Below, piece after piece: positions 46,345 through 54,520 of a stretch of DNA of 64,000 bases (within the stretch, counting starts at the first letter, position 1; each line of letters starts with the position of its first letter). Both the position numbers and the translations under genes were made by a program. Source of the DNA: Cellulophaga baltica (GTDB taxonomy: Bacteria; Bacteroidota; Bacteroidia; Flavobacteriales; Flavobacteriaceae); the NCBI RefSeq assembly GCF_900102165.1, contig NZ_FNBD01000008.1, positions 202,686-266,685 on the forward strand. Direction: 5' to 3'. A model generated the notes under the pieces. That model made no database searches, was not told the origin of the DNA, and was given only the letters and a program-made list of their open reading frames with translations.

Positions 46345-46788
46345 ATGAAAAAACTAATTTTCTTTTTGGTATTCTTTATGGTTGCCATAAGCCATGCTCA
46401 GAAATTTGATTTCACTATTGACCATACTACACTTATTGTCAATGATTTAAAAACTACGGGCGATTTCTACCAAAAAGTTATCGGTTTAAAAGAAATAGAC
46501 CATCCTACCAAAGATCCTGGATTCAGGTGGTTTTCTATCCAAGGAAATACGCAGCTCCATTTAATATACAAAGCAGATGTAGTAATGAAAAAGCATAAAT
46601 CTAGTCATGTATGCTTATCAACGTCGCAATTAGATGAATTCATACAAAATTTAGAGCAGAATAATATCTCATATGAAGATTGGCCCGGTACAAAAAGTGG
46701 TATTACTTTGCGTGCCGATGGTGTAAAACAAATCTATATAACAGATCCTGAAGGTTATTGGATTGAGATAAACGACGCAAAACATTAA
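46345..46788 (+). CDS. Exported VOC (glyoxalase-fold) protein
   Basis: A 147-residue protein with a signal peptide (ending 'VAISHAQ') followed by one VOC/glyoxalase-dioxygenase domain. Likely metal ligands are in 'IDHTTLIVNDL' (His), 'NTQLHLIY' (His) and 'DPEGYWIEIND' (Glu). Export of this fold is less common. Activity could be lyase, dioxygenase or binding. The pirin gene follows after five bases. Confidence 0.88.
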   Translation: MKKLIFFLVFFMVAISHAQKFDFTIDHTTLIVNDLKTTGDFYQKVIGLKEIDHPTKDPGFRWFSIQGNTQLHLIYKADVVMKKHKSSHVCLSTSQLDEFIQNLEQNNISYEDWPGTKSGITLRADGVKQIYITDPEGYWIEINDAKH

Positions 46789-46793
46789 GCCCT

Positions 46794-47789
46794 ATGAGCA
46801 CTATAAAATCTGTTTTTCCATTAGGCTTTCCATGGCAAACGCAAGATCCTTTTTTATTCTGCGTATACCACTTAGATCATTATCCGGAAGGAAATGAAGA
46901 GCTGGGACCTAAAGCATCCTTGGAAGGCAGAACTTTAGGAAACAATTTTACTTTAAAAGACGGTTGGCGTATGTATCACGGGAAAACCGTTCCTGGTTTC
47001 CCTGCACATCCGCACCGTGGTTTTGAAACTATAACTATAGTGAATAAAGGCTATTGTGATCATTCGGATTCTCTTGGTGCTGCCGGACGTTTCGGTATGG
47101 GAGACGTACAATGGATGACTGCAGGCCGCGGCGTACAACACTCAGAAATGTTTCCATTATTGAGTACTGACACCCCAAACCCGCTAGAAATGTTTCAAAT
47201 CTGGCTTAATTTACCTCAGAAAAGTAAATTTGTCGCCCCCTATTTTGCCATGCTTTGGCACGAAGATATTCCAATTATAAAAACCGAATCTAGCTCCGTA
47301 AAAGTAATTGCAGGGACCTATAATGAACATGCAGCATTAGACCCTGCCCCGAATTCTTGGGCTGCAGATAGCGCAAATGAAGTGGCTATCTGGAATATAC
47401 ATGTAGAGGCAAGTAGTACCTATACCCTACCAAAAGCAAAAAGTGATGTCACTAGAACTTTGTATTTTTATGAAGGAGATCGTATTGTAATGGATGGACA
47501 AACGATTACTCCAAATCATGGTATTATCGTAGATGCTTCGGAAGCTATTGAAATAAAAGTCTTAGGCAAAAATGCCCATTTTTTAATGCTACAAGGAAAA
47601 CCTATTAAAGAACCTATTGCCAAATATGGCCCTTTTGTTATGAATAGTGATGAAGAGATTCAACAAGCCATGCAAGAGTATCAATTAACCCAATTTGGCG
47701 GATGGCCTTGGCCTCAGGCTGCGCATGTACACGATAAAAATAAAGGTAGGTTTGCTAAATACCCAGATGGAAATATTGTACAAAAATAG
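46794..47789 (+). CDS. Pirin family protein
   Basis: A 331-residue cupin-superfamily protein. The N-terminal pirin domain keeps the metal ligands in 'HPHRGFETITIV' (two His, Glu) and 'GVQHSEMFP' (His). The C-terminal cupin is present ('GKPIKEPIAKYGPFVMNS'). It is longer than E. coli YhhW or the 290-residue pirins. Bacterial pirins act as quercetin dioxygenase-like or regulatory proteins. Downstream spacing to the next gene is 11 bases. Confidence 0.9.
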   Translation: MSTIKSVFPLGFPWQTQDPFLFCVYHLDHYPEGNEELGPKASLEGRTLGNNFTLKDGWRMYHGKTVPGFPAHPHRGFETITIVNKGYCDHSDSLGAAGRFGMGDVQWMTAGRGVQHSEMFPLLSTDTPNPLEMFQIWLNLPQKSKFVAPYFAMLWHEDIPIIKTESSSVKVIAGTYNEHAALDPAPNSWAADSANEVAIWNIHVEASSTYTLPKAKSDVTRTLYFYEGDRIVMDGQTITPNHGIIVDASEAIEIKVLGKNAHFLMLQGKPIKEPIAKYGPFVMNSDEEIQQAMQEYQLTQFGGWPWPQAAHVHDKNKGRFAKYPDGNIVQK

Positions 47790-47800
47790 ATTAGTAATTT

Positions 47801-48901
47801 ATGAGTTTTTTAAAATCGTTATTTAATAAAAAAGACGCCGAAGCTCCGGCTCCCCTATCATATCAAGATTTTTGGACCTGGTTTCAAGAACATGAAAAAG
47901 CTTTTTATGAGGTCATTAAAAGTGGTAATGATATCGAACAAAAATTCTTTGATGTTTTAGGTCCAAAATTAAATGAACTAAAAGAGCGTACTTTTTGGTA
48001 TTTATCTGGCATGTCTGATGATACCACGGCAGAACTTATTTTAACGGCAGATGGCAATTTAAAGCATATTCCTTTTGTGGAAGAACTTGCTGCTGCCGCG
48101 CCTGTTCTTAAGAATTGGAAAATTACTTCTTTAAAACAACCCAGTTCCTCTAGTACCTTCGGTATTAAAATGAATGATTATACGTTTAGTGAAGAAACTA
48201 TGAGTTTCTACGCCCATGAAAATCCGGAAATGCCAGATCAAATAGAACTGACTATTCTACATACCGCATATACTCCCGAAAATGAATCTCATATTTCTCA
48301 TGGCGCCTACATCTTACTAGATAATTTCTTAGGAGAATTAAATTGTGTTACTACTATAGATCATATTAACTTTAAGAATACCAAAGATGCAGAAAAAGAG
48401 CTTGTTCCCTTAGCCAAGCTAAAAGACTTCTTACTTTGGCGTGAAAAAGAATTTATTGAAAAGTATGAAGGTTTACGTCATAATACCGAAAAAGATAGTT
48501 ATTCTAGTTTTAACGGTACCTTAAAAAACGGACTCCCTATTATTGCCATTGTCAATACAGATATATTGCAATGGAATGCTAAAGCATCTCACCCTTGGAT
48601 TGCCATTGCTATTTTTAAGTTTGAAGGAGATGACAACAACGGTATGCCAGACGATGAAACATACCATTTATTAAATACGTTAGAAGACCGTATTATGTTA
48701 GAATTAAAAGATTCTGATGGCTACATTAATATTGGTAGAGAAACTGCAAATTCTACAAGAGAAATTTACTTTTCTTGCCATGATTTTAGAAAACCCGCTA
48801 TAGTTTTCGACCAGATACAAAAAGAAAATAAAGAACTAATCAGTTTTGATTTTGAGATTTATAAAGATAAATATTGGCAGACGTTCAATAAATATCTTTA
48901 A
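47801..48901 (+). CDS. DUF695 domain protein
   Basis: A 366-residue cytoplasmic protein with a DUF695-type C-terminal domain (about 225-365, 'KDSYSSFNGTLKNGLPIIAIVN' and 'DGYINIGRETANSTREIYF') preceded by a domain of similar style with 'FWTWFQEHEKAFYEVIKSG'. Function unknown. It follows pirin by 11 bases and precedes the PAS protein. Confidence 0.8.
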   Translation: MSFLKSLFNKKDAEAPAPLSYQDFWTWFQEHEKAFYEVIKSGNDIEQKFFDVLGPKLNELKERTFWYLSGMSDDTTAELILTADGNLKHIPFVEELAAAAPVLKNWKITSLKQPSSSSTFGIKMNDYTFSEETMSFYAHENPEMPDQIELTILHTAYTPENESHISHGAYILLDNFLGELNCVTTIDHINFKNTKDAEKELVPLAKLKDFLLWREKEFIEKYEGLRHNTEKDSYSSFNGTLKNGLPIIAIVNTDILQWNAKASHPWIAIAIFKFEGDDNNGMPDDETYHLLNTLEDRIMLELKDSDGYINIGRETANSTREIYFSCHDFRKPAIVFDQIQKENKELISFDFEIYKDKYWQTFNKYL

Positions 48902-48932
48902 AAAACAGCTTAGGAAAACAAAAAAAAAGAAA

Positions 48933-49502
48933 ATGAAAAAAGAAATGGATCAAATGATGTGTTTAGATATTTATCTATCCTCATTAACAGAACAAGAAAA
49001 TAAAGATATTACTGTTCGCATTAAACCGGCAAAAAAAGGCGCTATGGCTCCACTATTAAGTTGGGATCTTCATATTGATAATTTTCACAATTTAGCCGTA
49101 CAATCTAAGCAAGAAACTGCTGTTCGGGCGTTTGAAAAAATTGCTAAAAAATTACAATGGGAAAATGACATTTCTTCTCTTTTTGAAAACCAAGAATTTG
49201 AAGCATTAGTAATTACTGATTTACACAAAAAAATCGTTTGGGTAAGTGACGGATTTTCTGAAATGACCGGATATACCAAAAAATTTGCATTAGATAAAAC
49301 TCCAGCTTTTCTTCAAGGCGCAGAAACTACGGCGGAAGTAAAATCTCGTATCAGCGCAAAGATTAAAAAAGACGAACCTTTTACAGATATCATTGTCAAC
49401 TACAGAAAAGACAACACCTCTTATAAGTGCGAGATTAAAATTATACCTTTATATACCGAGAAAACAACACATTATCTAGCCTTAGAACGTCAAGTAGTAT
49501 AA
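48933..49502 (+). CDS. LOV-like PAS domain protein
   Basis: A 189-residue protein with an N-terminal region of about 75 residues and a C-terminal PAS domain. The PAS part resembles LOV photoreceptors ('VSDGFSEMTGY', 'PAFLQGAET', 'NYRKDNTSYKC'), but the LOV GRNCRFLQ motif reads 'DKTPAFLQ', so the photoactive Cys is absent. No output domain is attached. I start at 48933, after an A-rich leader, since a Met 29 codons upstream lies inside the previous gene. It may bind flavin or another ligand. Confidence 0.82.
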   Translation: MKKEMDQMMCLDIYLSSLTEQENKDITVRIKPAKKGAMAPLLSWDLHIDNFHNLAVQSKQETAVRAFEKIAKKLQWENDISSLFENQEFEALVITDLHKKIVWVSDGFSEMTGYTKKFALDKTPAFLQGAETTAEVKSRISAKIKKDEPFTDIIVNYRKDNTSYKCEIKIIPLYTEKTTHYLALERQVV

Positions 49503-49573
49503 GTAATTCCTTACTATAACAAAAGATAATTTTTGAATACTATTCTGCACTTCTAATTCCTAAAATAATCCTG

Positions 49574-50410
49574 ATGAAATTATTTTCAAAGTTATCGTCC
49601 CTCCTTATTACGTGTATCCTTATGTATAGTTGCCAAGAAAACCAAAAGGAAGCCTCTACTGCCTTGGAAAATAGGCAACGTATAGAACTGGTCACAAATA
49701 AAGGAACTATGGTGCTAGCCCTTTATAATGATACGCCACTTCATCGTGACAACTTCATTAACCTAGTACAACATAAGGCCTATGACAGCCTTCTATTTCA
49801 TAGAGTTATCTCCAATTTTATGATTCAGGCAGGAGACCCTGAAAGCAGAAACGCAAAAGCTAAAGACACTTTAGGAGAAGGTGATGTTCCTTACCGTGTC
49901 AAGGCAGAATTTTTGCCTCATCTTTTTCATAAAAAAGGGGTTTTAGCTGCTGCCCGTGATGGTAACCCAGAACGCGCCTCTAGTGGAATGCAATTTTATA
50001 TCGTTCAAGGAAAAATATATAATGATAGCCTGTTAACGATTGCAGAAAAGAGAATAAACGGATGGTTAGCAGAAGATTATATTAGAAAAGACCGTGCACA
50101 CAGCTATCTTTTAGATTCACTACAGCATCATAGCGCTAGCGGAAATACCACAAAATACATGCTATACAAAGATAGTATTACTAACTGGGCAGCACATGCA
50201 AAGGAATTTAAAGCCTATACTATTCCTGAAGCTCAGCGCGCAGTTTATAAAACACTTGGGGGTGTACCTCATTTAGATCAGAATTATACTGTTTTTGGGG
50301 AAGTTATTGAAGGCCTAGCTACCATAGATTCTATTACAACTACAATAACTGGAGAATTTGCCAGACCTATTGATGATGTACGCATTATAGCTATGCGTTT
50401 GGTAGAGTAA
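49574..50410 (+). CDS. Cyclophilin-type peptidyl-prolyl isomerase lipoprotein
   Basis: A 278-residue envelope protein with a lipoprotein signal ending 'LMYSCQEN'. The cyclophilin domain shows 'TNKGTMVLALYND', the catalytic 'LLFHRVISNFMIQAGDP' and 'SSGMQFYIVQG', then an extra helical insert of about 80 residues before 'QNYTVFGEVIEGLATID'. It speeds proline isomerisation during folding of exported proteins. Transcribed as a single gene. Confidence 0.93.
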   Translation: MKLFSKLSSLLITCILMYSCQENQKEASTALENRQRIELVTNKGTMVLALYNDTPLHRDNFINLVQHKAYDSLLFHRVISNFMIQAGDPESRNAKAKDTLGEGDVPYRVKAEFLPHLFHKKGVLAAARDGNPERASSGMQFYIVQGKIYNDSLLTIAEKRINGWLAEDYIRKDRAHSYLLDSLQHHSASGNTTKYMLYKDSITNWAAHAKEFKAYTIPEAQRAVYKTLGGVPHLDQNYTVFGEVIEGLATIDSITTTITGEFARPIDDVRIIAMRLVE

Positions 50411-50580
50411 ACCTAAAATAGGCTTTAATTTACTTAAAACACATACTATAAAACAACCTACAATTTTACCTGCGGTTCATCGAAAAAAATAAAAAAAAGT
50501 ATTTCTAGAAGTAAGCAAACCCATTTTCTATACGTTACTAATGATAGAATTCCCAAACCAAACCTATCATAACCATCGTC

Positions 50581-51351
50581 ATGGATAAATTTCTACGAAT
50601 TTTAAAACCTGTTAAAGTATATGCTAATCATGAAGCTAAATCTAGGATTATAAAAGAACTACAGCCCGATGAACTTATTTCTTTTAACCGTGAAAAAAGA
50701 AGAAATAAAGAGAATTGGATGGAAATTTATCTTGAAAAAGATACCGTTGGATACCTAAAAAAAGATAGTGATGCCTTTTTTCGTTGCAGTTTTGCTAGCT
50801 TAAATGACGAAATCTCTTCTGGGTTTAACTACGAATATAAAACAGAAAACGCATCTAAGGTAGATACTCTTTTTCATCAAATAGGCACCCTCAACAAAGA
50901 ACAACATACCGTAGAAACTATTGAGGTAAAAACAATAGATGATTCTGACGAGAAAAAAATGGCACATCTACAACTAGAATATAATGCAGATATTATCAAT
51001 GTTATTCCTGTAGTATTCACTAAAGAAAGCGAATTCTATGTAACCAATGACGCCGTAGCAAACAAGAGTTTATTTATTGAAGTAGATAACCGCCAGGGCA
51101 AAAAAGGATATTTATTAAAAACGACCAATTATACCAATACAGAAGATAAATGGGTGGCTCCTTTTGCCATAACGGTAGCGATACTTACCGTTATAGGAAT
51201 TTTCATGGCTTTTCTAGCTTCTGGATGGATTGTGGTAAGCGGACTCATGTTTATTGTAGGGATTGGAGTTGCTTTTGTATTGATCTTTGTGATGCAAATA
51301 CTGATCCTAATTCTCAGGGGAATCTTCAATCATATTAGAAAACGCTTGTAA
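50581..51351 (+). CDS. SH3-like and membrane protein of unknown function
   Basis: A 256-residue protein. The first 65 residues look like a bacterial SH3-type barrel ('VKVYANHEAKSRIIKELQPDE', with a Trp-Met strand). A variable middle follows, then two long hydrophobic helices at about 197-245 ending in a basic tail. The soluble part would lie on one side of the inner membrane. No catalytic motif; function unknown. Confidence 0.65.
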   Translation: MDKFLRILKPVKVYANHEAKSRIIKELQPDELISFNREKRRNKENWMEIYLEKDTVGYLKKDSDAFFRCSFASLNDEISSGFNYEYKTENASKVDTLFHQIGTLNKEQHTVETIEVKTIDDSDEKKMAHLQLEYNADIINVIPVVFTKESEFYVTNDAVANKSLFIEVDNRQGKKGYLLKTTNYTNTEDKWVAPFAITVAILTVIGIFMAFLASGWIVVSGLMFIVGIGVAFVLIFVMQILILILRGIFNHIRKRL

Positions 51352-51364
51352 AGACAAGAACTAA

Positions 51365-51396
51365 AAAAACCGCAAAACTGTTGCTTTGCGGTTTTT
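51365..51396. terminator. Bidirectional intrinsic terminator
   Basis: AAAAACCGCAAA (51365-51376) pairs with TTTGCGGTTTTT (51385-51396) around an eight-base loop, between the SH3-like gene and convergent murA. Confidence 0.88.
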
Positions 51397-51417
51397 ATAT
51401 AGTACTAGTTAAGATCA

Positions 51418-52728
51418 CTAAGACACACGTGTAATTTTTGCGCCAATAGCACGTAAACGTTCATCTATATTCTCATAACCTCTATCTATCTGTTCTATAT
51501 TATGAATCGTAGAGGTTCCTTTTGCAGATAAGGCTGCAATTAATAAAGAAACTCCCGCTCTAATATCTGGAGAAACCATGGTTGTTGCCTTTAATGTAGA
51601 TTCAAAATTATGCCCTATCACCGTGGCTCTGTGCGGATCACAAAGAATCACTTTAGCCCCCATATCTAACAATTTGTCTACGAAGAACAAGCGACTTTCA
51701 AACATTTTTTGATGTACCAATACCTCTCCTTTAGCTTGCGTAGCTACTACTAGAATGATACTCAATAAATCTGGTGTTAAACCAGGCCATGGAGCATCTG
51801 CAATTGTTAAAATAGAACCGTCTATATAGTTCTGTATCTCATATCCGCTTGTATGTGCCGGAATATAAATATCATCCCCTTTACGTTCAATCGTAATTCC
51901 TAATTTACGAAAAACAGTAGGTATTTGCCCTAAGTCATCCCAACTTACATTTTTAATCGTAAGCTCACTTCTTGTCATAGCAGCAAGACCAATCCAGCTA
52001 CCAATTTCAATCATATCTGGCAACATTGTATGTGATGTTCCTCCTAAAGTATCTACCCCTTCAATAGTAAGTAGATTAGAACCTACTCCACTTATTTTAG
52101 CCCCCATACGGTTCAGCATCTTACAAAGTTGCTGTAAGTAAGGTTCACAAGCGGCGTTATAAATTGTTGTAGTTCCCTCGGCAAGAACAGCAGCCATTAC
52201 AATATTTGCGGTACCGGTAACAGATGCTTCATCTAAAAGCATGTACGTACCTTTTAGTTTTTTAGCTTCTACACCGTAAAAATGTTCTTCTTTGTTGTAA
52301 CGAAACTTAGCGCCTAAGTTTATAAAACCTTCAAAGTGCGTATCAAGTCTTCTTCTACCAATCTTGTCTCCTCCTGGCTTAGGAATATATCCTTTTCCAA
52401 AACGAGCCAATAATGGGCCTACTAACATGATAGATCCGCGTAATCCGCGTCCGTCTTCTTTAAACTGGTCTGATTGTAGGTACTCTAGGTTTACGTCATC
52501 TGCCACAAAACTATAAGAGCCTTTTCCTTTTTTCTGGATTTTTACACCCAAATCTTCTAGTAAAGCAATTAGTTTATTAACATCAATAATATCTGGGATA
52601 TTATGTATTGTTACAGGTTCTGCCGTTAATAGTACAGCACATAATATTTGTAGTGCTTCGTTTTTTGCACCTTGCGGTGTAATATCACCATGAAGTTGAT
52701 GACCGCCTTCAATTTTAAATGTTCCCAT
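51418..52728 (-). CDS. murA: UDP-N-acetylglucosamine 1-carboxyvinyltransferase with Asp in place of catalytic Cys
   Basis: MurA transfers enolpyruvate to UDP-GlcNAc, the first committed step of peptidoglycan synthesis. The 436-residue protein shows 'NEALQILCAVLLTAEPV', 'GSIMLVGPLLARFG' and 'DIRAGVSLLIAAL'. The active-site loop, usually PGGCxIG, reads 'PGGDKIGRRRLD'; Asp121 replaces the Cys that fosfomycin alkylates. Cys-to-Asp MurA enzymes are active and naturally resistant to fosfomycin in other bacteria. It follows the DUF4290 gene by 16 bases. Confidence 0.95.
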   Translation of the reverse strand: MGTFKIEGGHQLHGDITPQGAKNEALQILCAVLLTAEPVTIHNIPDIIDVNKLIALLEDLGVKIQKKGKGSYSFVADDVNLEYLQSDQFKEDGRGLRGSIMLVGPLLARFGKGYIPKPGGDKIGRRRLDTHFEGFINLGAKFRYNKEEHFYGVEAKKLKGTYMLLDEASVTGTANIVMAAVLAEGTTTIYNAACEPYLQQLCKMLNRMGAKISGVGSNLLTIEGVDTLGGTSHTMLPDMIEIGSWIGLAAMTRSELTIKNVSWDDLGQIPTVFRKLGITIERKGDDIYIPAHTSGYEIQNYIDGSILTIADAPWPGLTPDLLSIILVVATQAKGEVLVHQKMFESRLFFVDKLLDMGAKVILCDPHRATVIGHNFESTLKATTMVSPDIRAGVSLLIAALSAKGTSTIHNIEQIDRGYENIDERLRAIGAKITRVS

Positions 52729-52744
52729 TTAATGTATCGGATTA

Positions 52745-53419
52745 TTAATAACGCTTCTTACCGCGATTATTATTTCTATTATTTGTATTTTTTTTGTTGT
52801 TAGAGCGATTAGAATTTTGTTTCGCCGGTCTGTTTTTTAGGAACTGACCGCTATCTGTAAGGTGCTCTTCTGTGGCTGCCAAATCTATCTCACCATCACT
52901 CAATTCGTGCAAATGCTTAAAAATGATCTTATCTTCAACGGTATCTTTGTTCCAGTTTAAATAACATTTTTTCATGTGATTGGCAATAGCATATTCTAAA
53001 CCATCACGCTTATCGCCTTTTTCCCAAGACATAGCCACATCAATCATTTGCTTAATATTATTTCCGTAGAAACGATATTTAGGAAAATTTTGCGGATATC
53101 CTAGCGGCTCAGGACGTTCTTGAAGCATTTCCTTCGTCGTCACTGGGTAAGGAGAATCTACCTTCAACTTAAAATCAGACATGATAAACAGCTGATCCCA
53201 TAATTTGTGTTGAAAATCTGGAACATCTCTAAAATGAGGTTGCAAATTACCCATCACACTAATAATAGCTTGTGCTATTTTATTACGTTCTTCATCATCT
53301 TCTATGCTCATGGCATAGTCTACCATTTTCTGGAAATGACGCCCGTATTCCGGAATAATAAGCTGTGGACGCTCCGTGTTGTACTCTAGATTGAATACTT
53401 CGTTGTTAGCTAAATTCAA
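52745..53419 (-). CDS. DUF4290 family protein
   Basis: A 224-residue cytoplasmic protein of a Bacteroidota-specific family, with 'LEYNTERPQLIIPEYGRHFQKMVDY' split features and 'NHMKKCYLNWNKDTVEDKII'. The last 30 residues are an Asn/Lys/Arg-rich tail ('NRSNNKKNTNNRNNNRGKKR'), probably disordered and nucleic-acid binding. It is linked to murA, as I recall for related genomes. Function unknown. Confidence 0.87.
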   Translation of the reverse strand: MNLANNEVFNLEYNTERPQLIIPEYGRHFQKMVDYAMSIEDDEERNKIAQAIISVMGNLQPHFRDVPDFQHKLWDQLFIMSDFKLKVDSPYPVTTKEMLQERPEPLGYPQNFPKYRFYGNNIKQMIDVAMSWEKGDKRDGLEYAIANHMKKCYLNWNKDTVEDKIIFKHLHELSDGEIDLAATEEHLTDSGQFLKNRPAKQNSNRSNNKKNTNNRNNNRGKKRY

Positions 53420-53506
53420 ATTGAAAAGTTTTTCTTAATAATTATAAAGAGGAAAGTATGCTCTTAAGGCATGCAAAATAACAAAATTCTGTTAGATATG
53501 CTAAGA

Positions 53507-53794
53507 TTACAAAGATATTAAACCTTCTACACCTGCAACCTTCTTATAATAAGCAATAATTGCCTCGGCAGAATCTAAACGTAAGCTTATAGAAACACTC
53601 GTAAATTTTCCGTTTTTAGATAATTTATTAATCACCACTGCATCTGTATCATCAAATGCACTTTCTATTTCTTTTACTCCCGTTCCTGCTGTAGGCACTA
53701 TAAATTTATATAAATAAGTAGTAGGAAAGGTGCTCGTTTCTACAAGACGCTCTTTGAGCTTGTCGTAAAACTCTTTTTCTTTATCGGTATCCAT
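53507..53794 (-). CDS. DUF493 (YbeD-like) family protein
   Basis: A 95-residue alpha/beta protein with 'EFYDKLKERLVETSTFPTTY' and 'SKNGKFTSVSISLRLDSAEAI', which match DUF493/YbeD, a small ferredoxin-like-fold domain with a proposed allosteric regulatory role. It lies upstream of, and on the same strand as, the DUF4290 gene, 87 bases away. Confidence 0.82.
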   Translation of the reverse strand: MDTDKEKEFYDKLKERLVETSTFPTTYLYKFIVPTAGTGVKEIESAFDDTDAVVINKLSKNGKFTSVSISLRLDSAEAIIAYYKKVAGVEGLISL

Positions 53795-53926
53795 GAAAGT
53801 CTTTTTACAAAGATAATCTGATTTTTTTTGATACCATAAATTGAGCCCTATTTTATAAAACTATCTTACACGGTACCCGTTTTTTTATCGCACAAATACC
53901 TCCTAAAACGAAACATTTGTAGCGCA

Positions 53927-53958
53927 TGCGGCAATACTATATCATTTGATTACTTTTG
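53927..53958 (+). promoter_or_regulatory. Promoter of the ATPase-recQ-fmt operon
   Basis: TTG (53927-53929) and TACTTTTG (53951-53958) are 21 bases apart. The start site would be near 53964, about 14 bases before the TTG start codon of the first gene. Confidence 0.75.
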
Positions 53959-53977
53959 TGCTTCTAAAAATAATGAA

Positions 53978-54520
53978 TTGAGCACAAAGAAAGTTGTAAT
54001 TGCAGGCGGACCAAGCACAGGAAAGACTTCTGTGGTACATGGTATAGAAAAAGCAGGTTTTAAATGTTTCCATGAAATTTCTAGAGAAATAACACTTCAA
54101 GCAAGAGAGGAAGGTATTGAACAGTTATTTTTAACAGATCCCTTACTGTTTAGTCAGCGTATTTTAGAGGGCAGAAAATCGCAATTTATAGCTTCTGAAT
54201 CACTTACCGATCCCCTTGTGTTTTTTGATCGTGGCCTACCAGATGTCGTTGCTTATTTAGATTGTTTTGGCACTGAATATCCAAGGACATTTTCAGAAAT
54301 TTGTGATGCCCACCCATACGATACGATATTTTTATTACCCCCTTGGAAAGAAATACATACGTCTGATAATGAACGTTATGAAAATTACGAAGAGGCTTTA
54401 CAAATTCATGATTGCTTAGAAAAAGCATACCAAAGTTTTGGATATACCATTATTGAAGTACCCAAAGTTTCTGTTGACGAACGAGTAGCTTTTATCATAG
54501 AAGAACTAAAATTAAATTAG
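53978..54520 (+). CDS. NadR-like P-loop ATPase
   Basis: A 180-residue AAA_28/NadR-type kinase-like protein. The Walker A motif 'IAGGPSTGKTSVV' is at residues 8-20; 'VFFDRGLPDVVAYL' resembles the Walker B or lid region seen in nucleoside or nicotinamide riboside kinases. The start is TTG; the only nearby ATG is out of frame. Its stop overlaps the recQ GTG start by one base. Substrate unknown. Confidence 0.83.
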   Translation: MSTKKVVIAGGPSTGKTSVVHGIEKAGFKCFHEISREITLQAREEGIEQLFLTDPLLFSQRILEGRKSQFIASESLTDPLVFFDRGLPDVVAYLDCFGTEYPRTFSEICDAHPYDTIFLLPPWKEIHTSDNERYENYEEALQIHDCLEKAYQSFGYTIIEVPKVSVDERVAFIIEELKLN

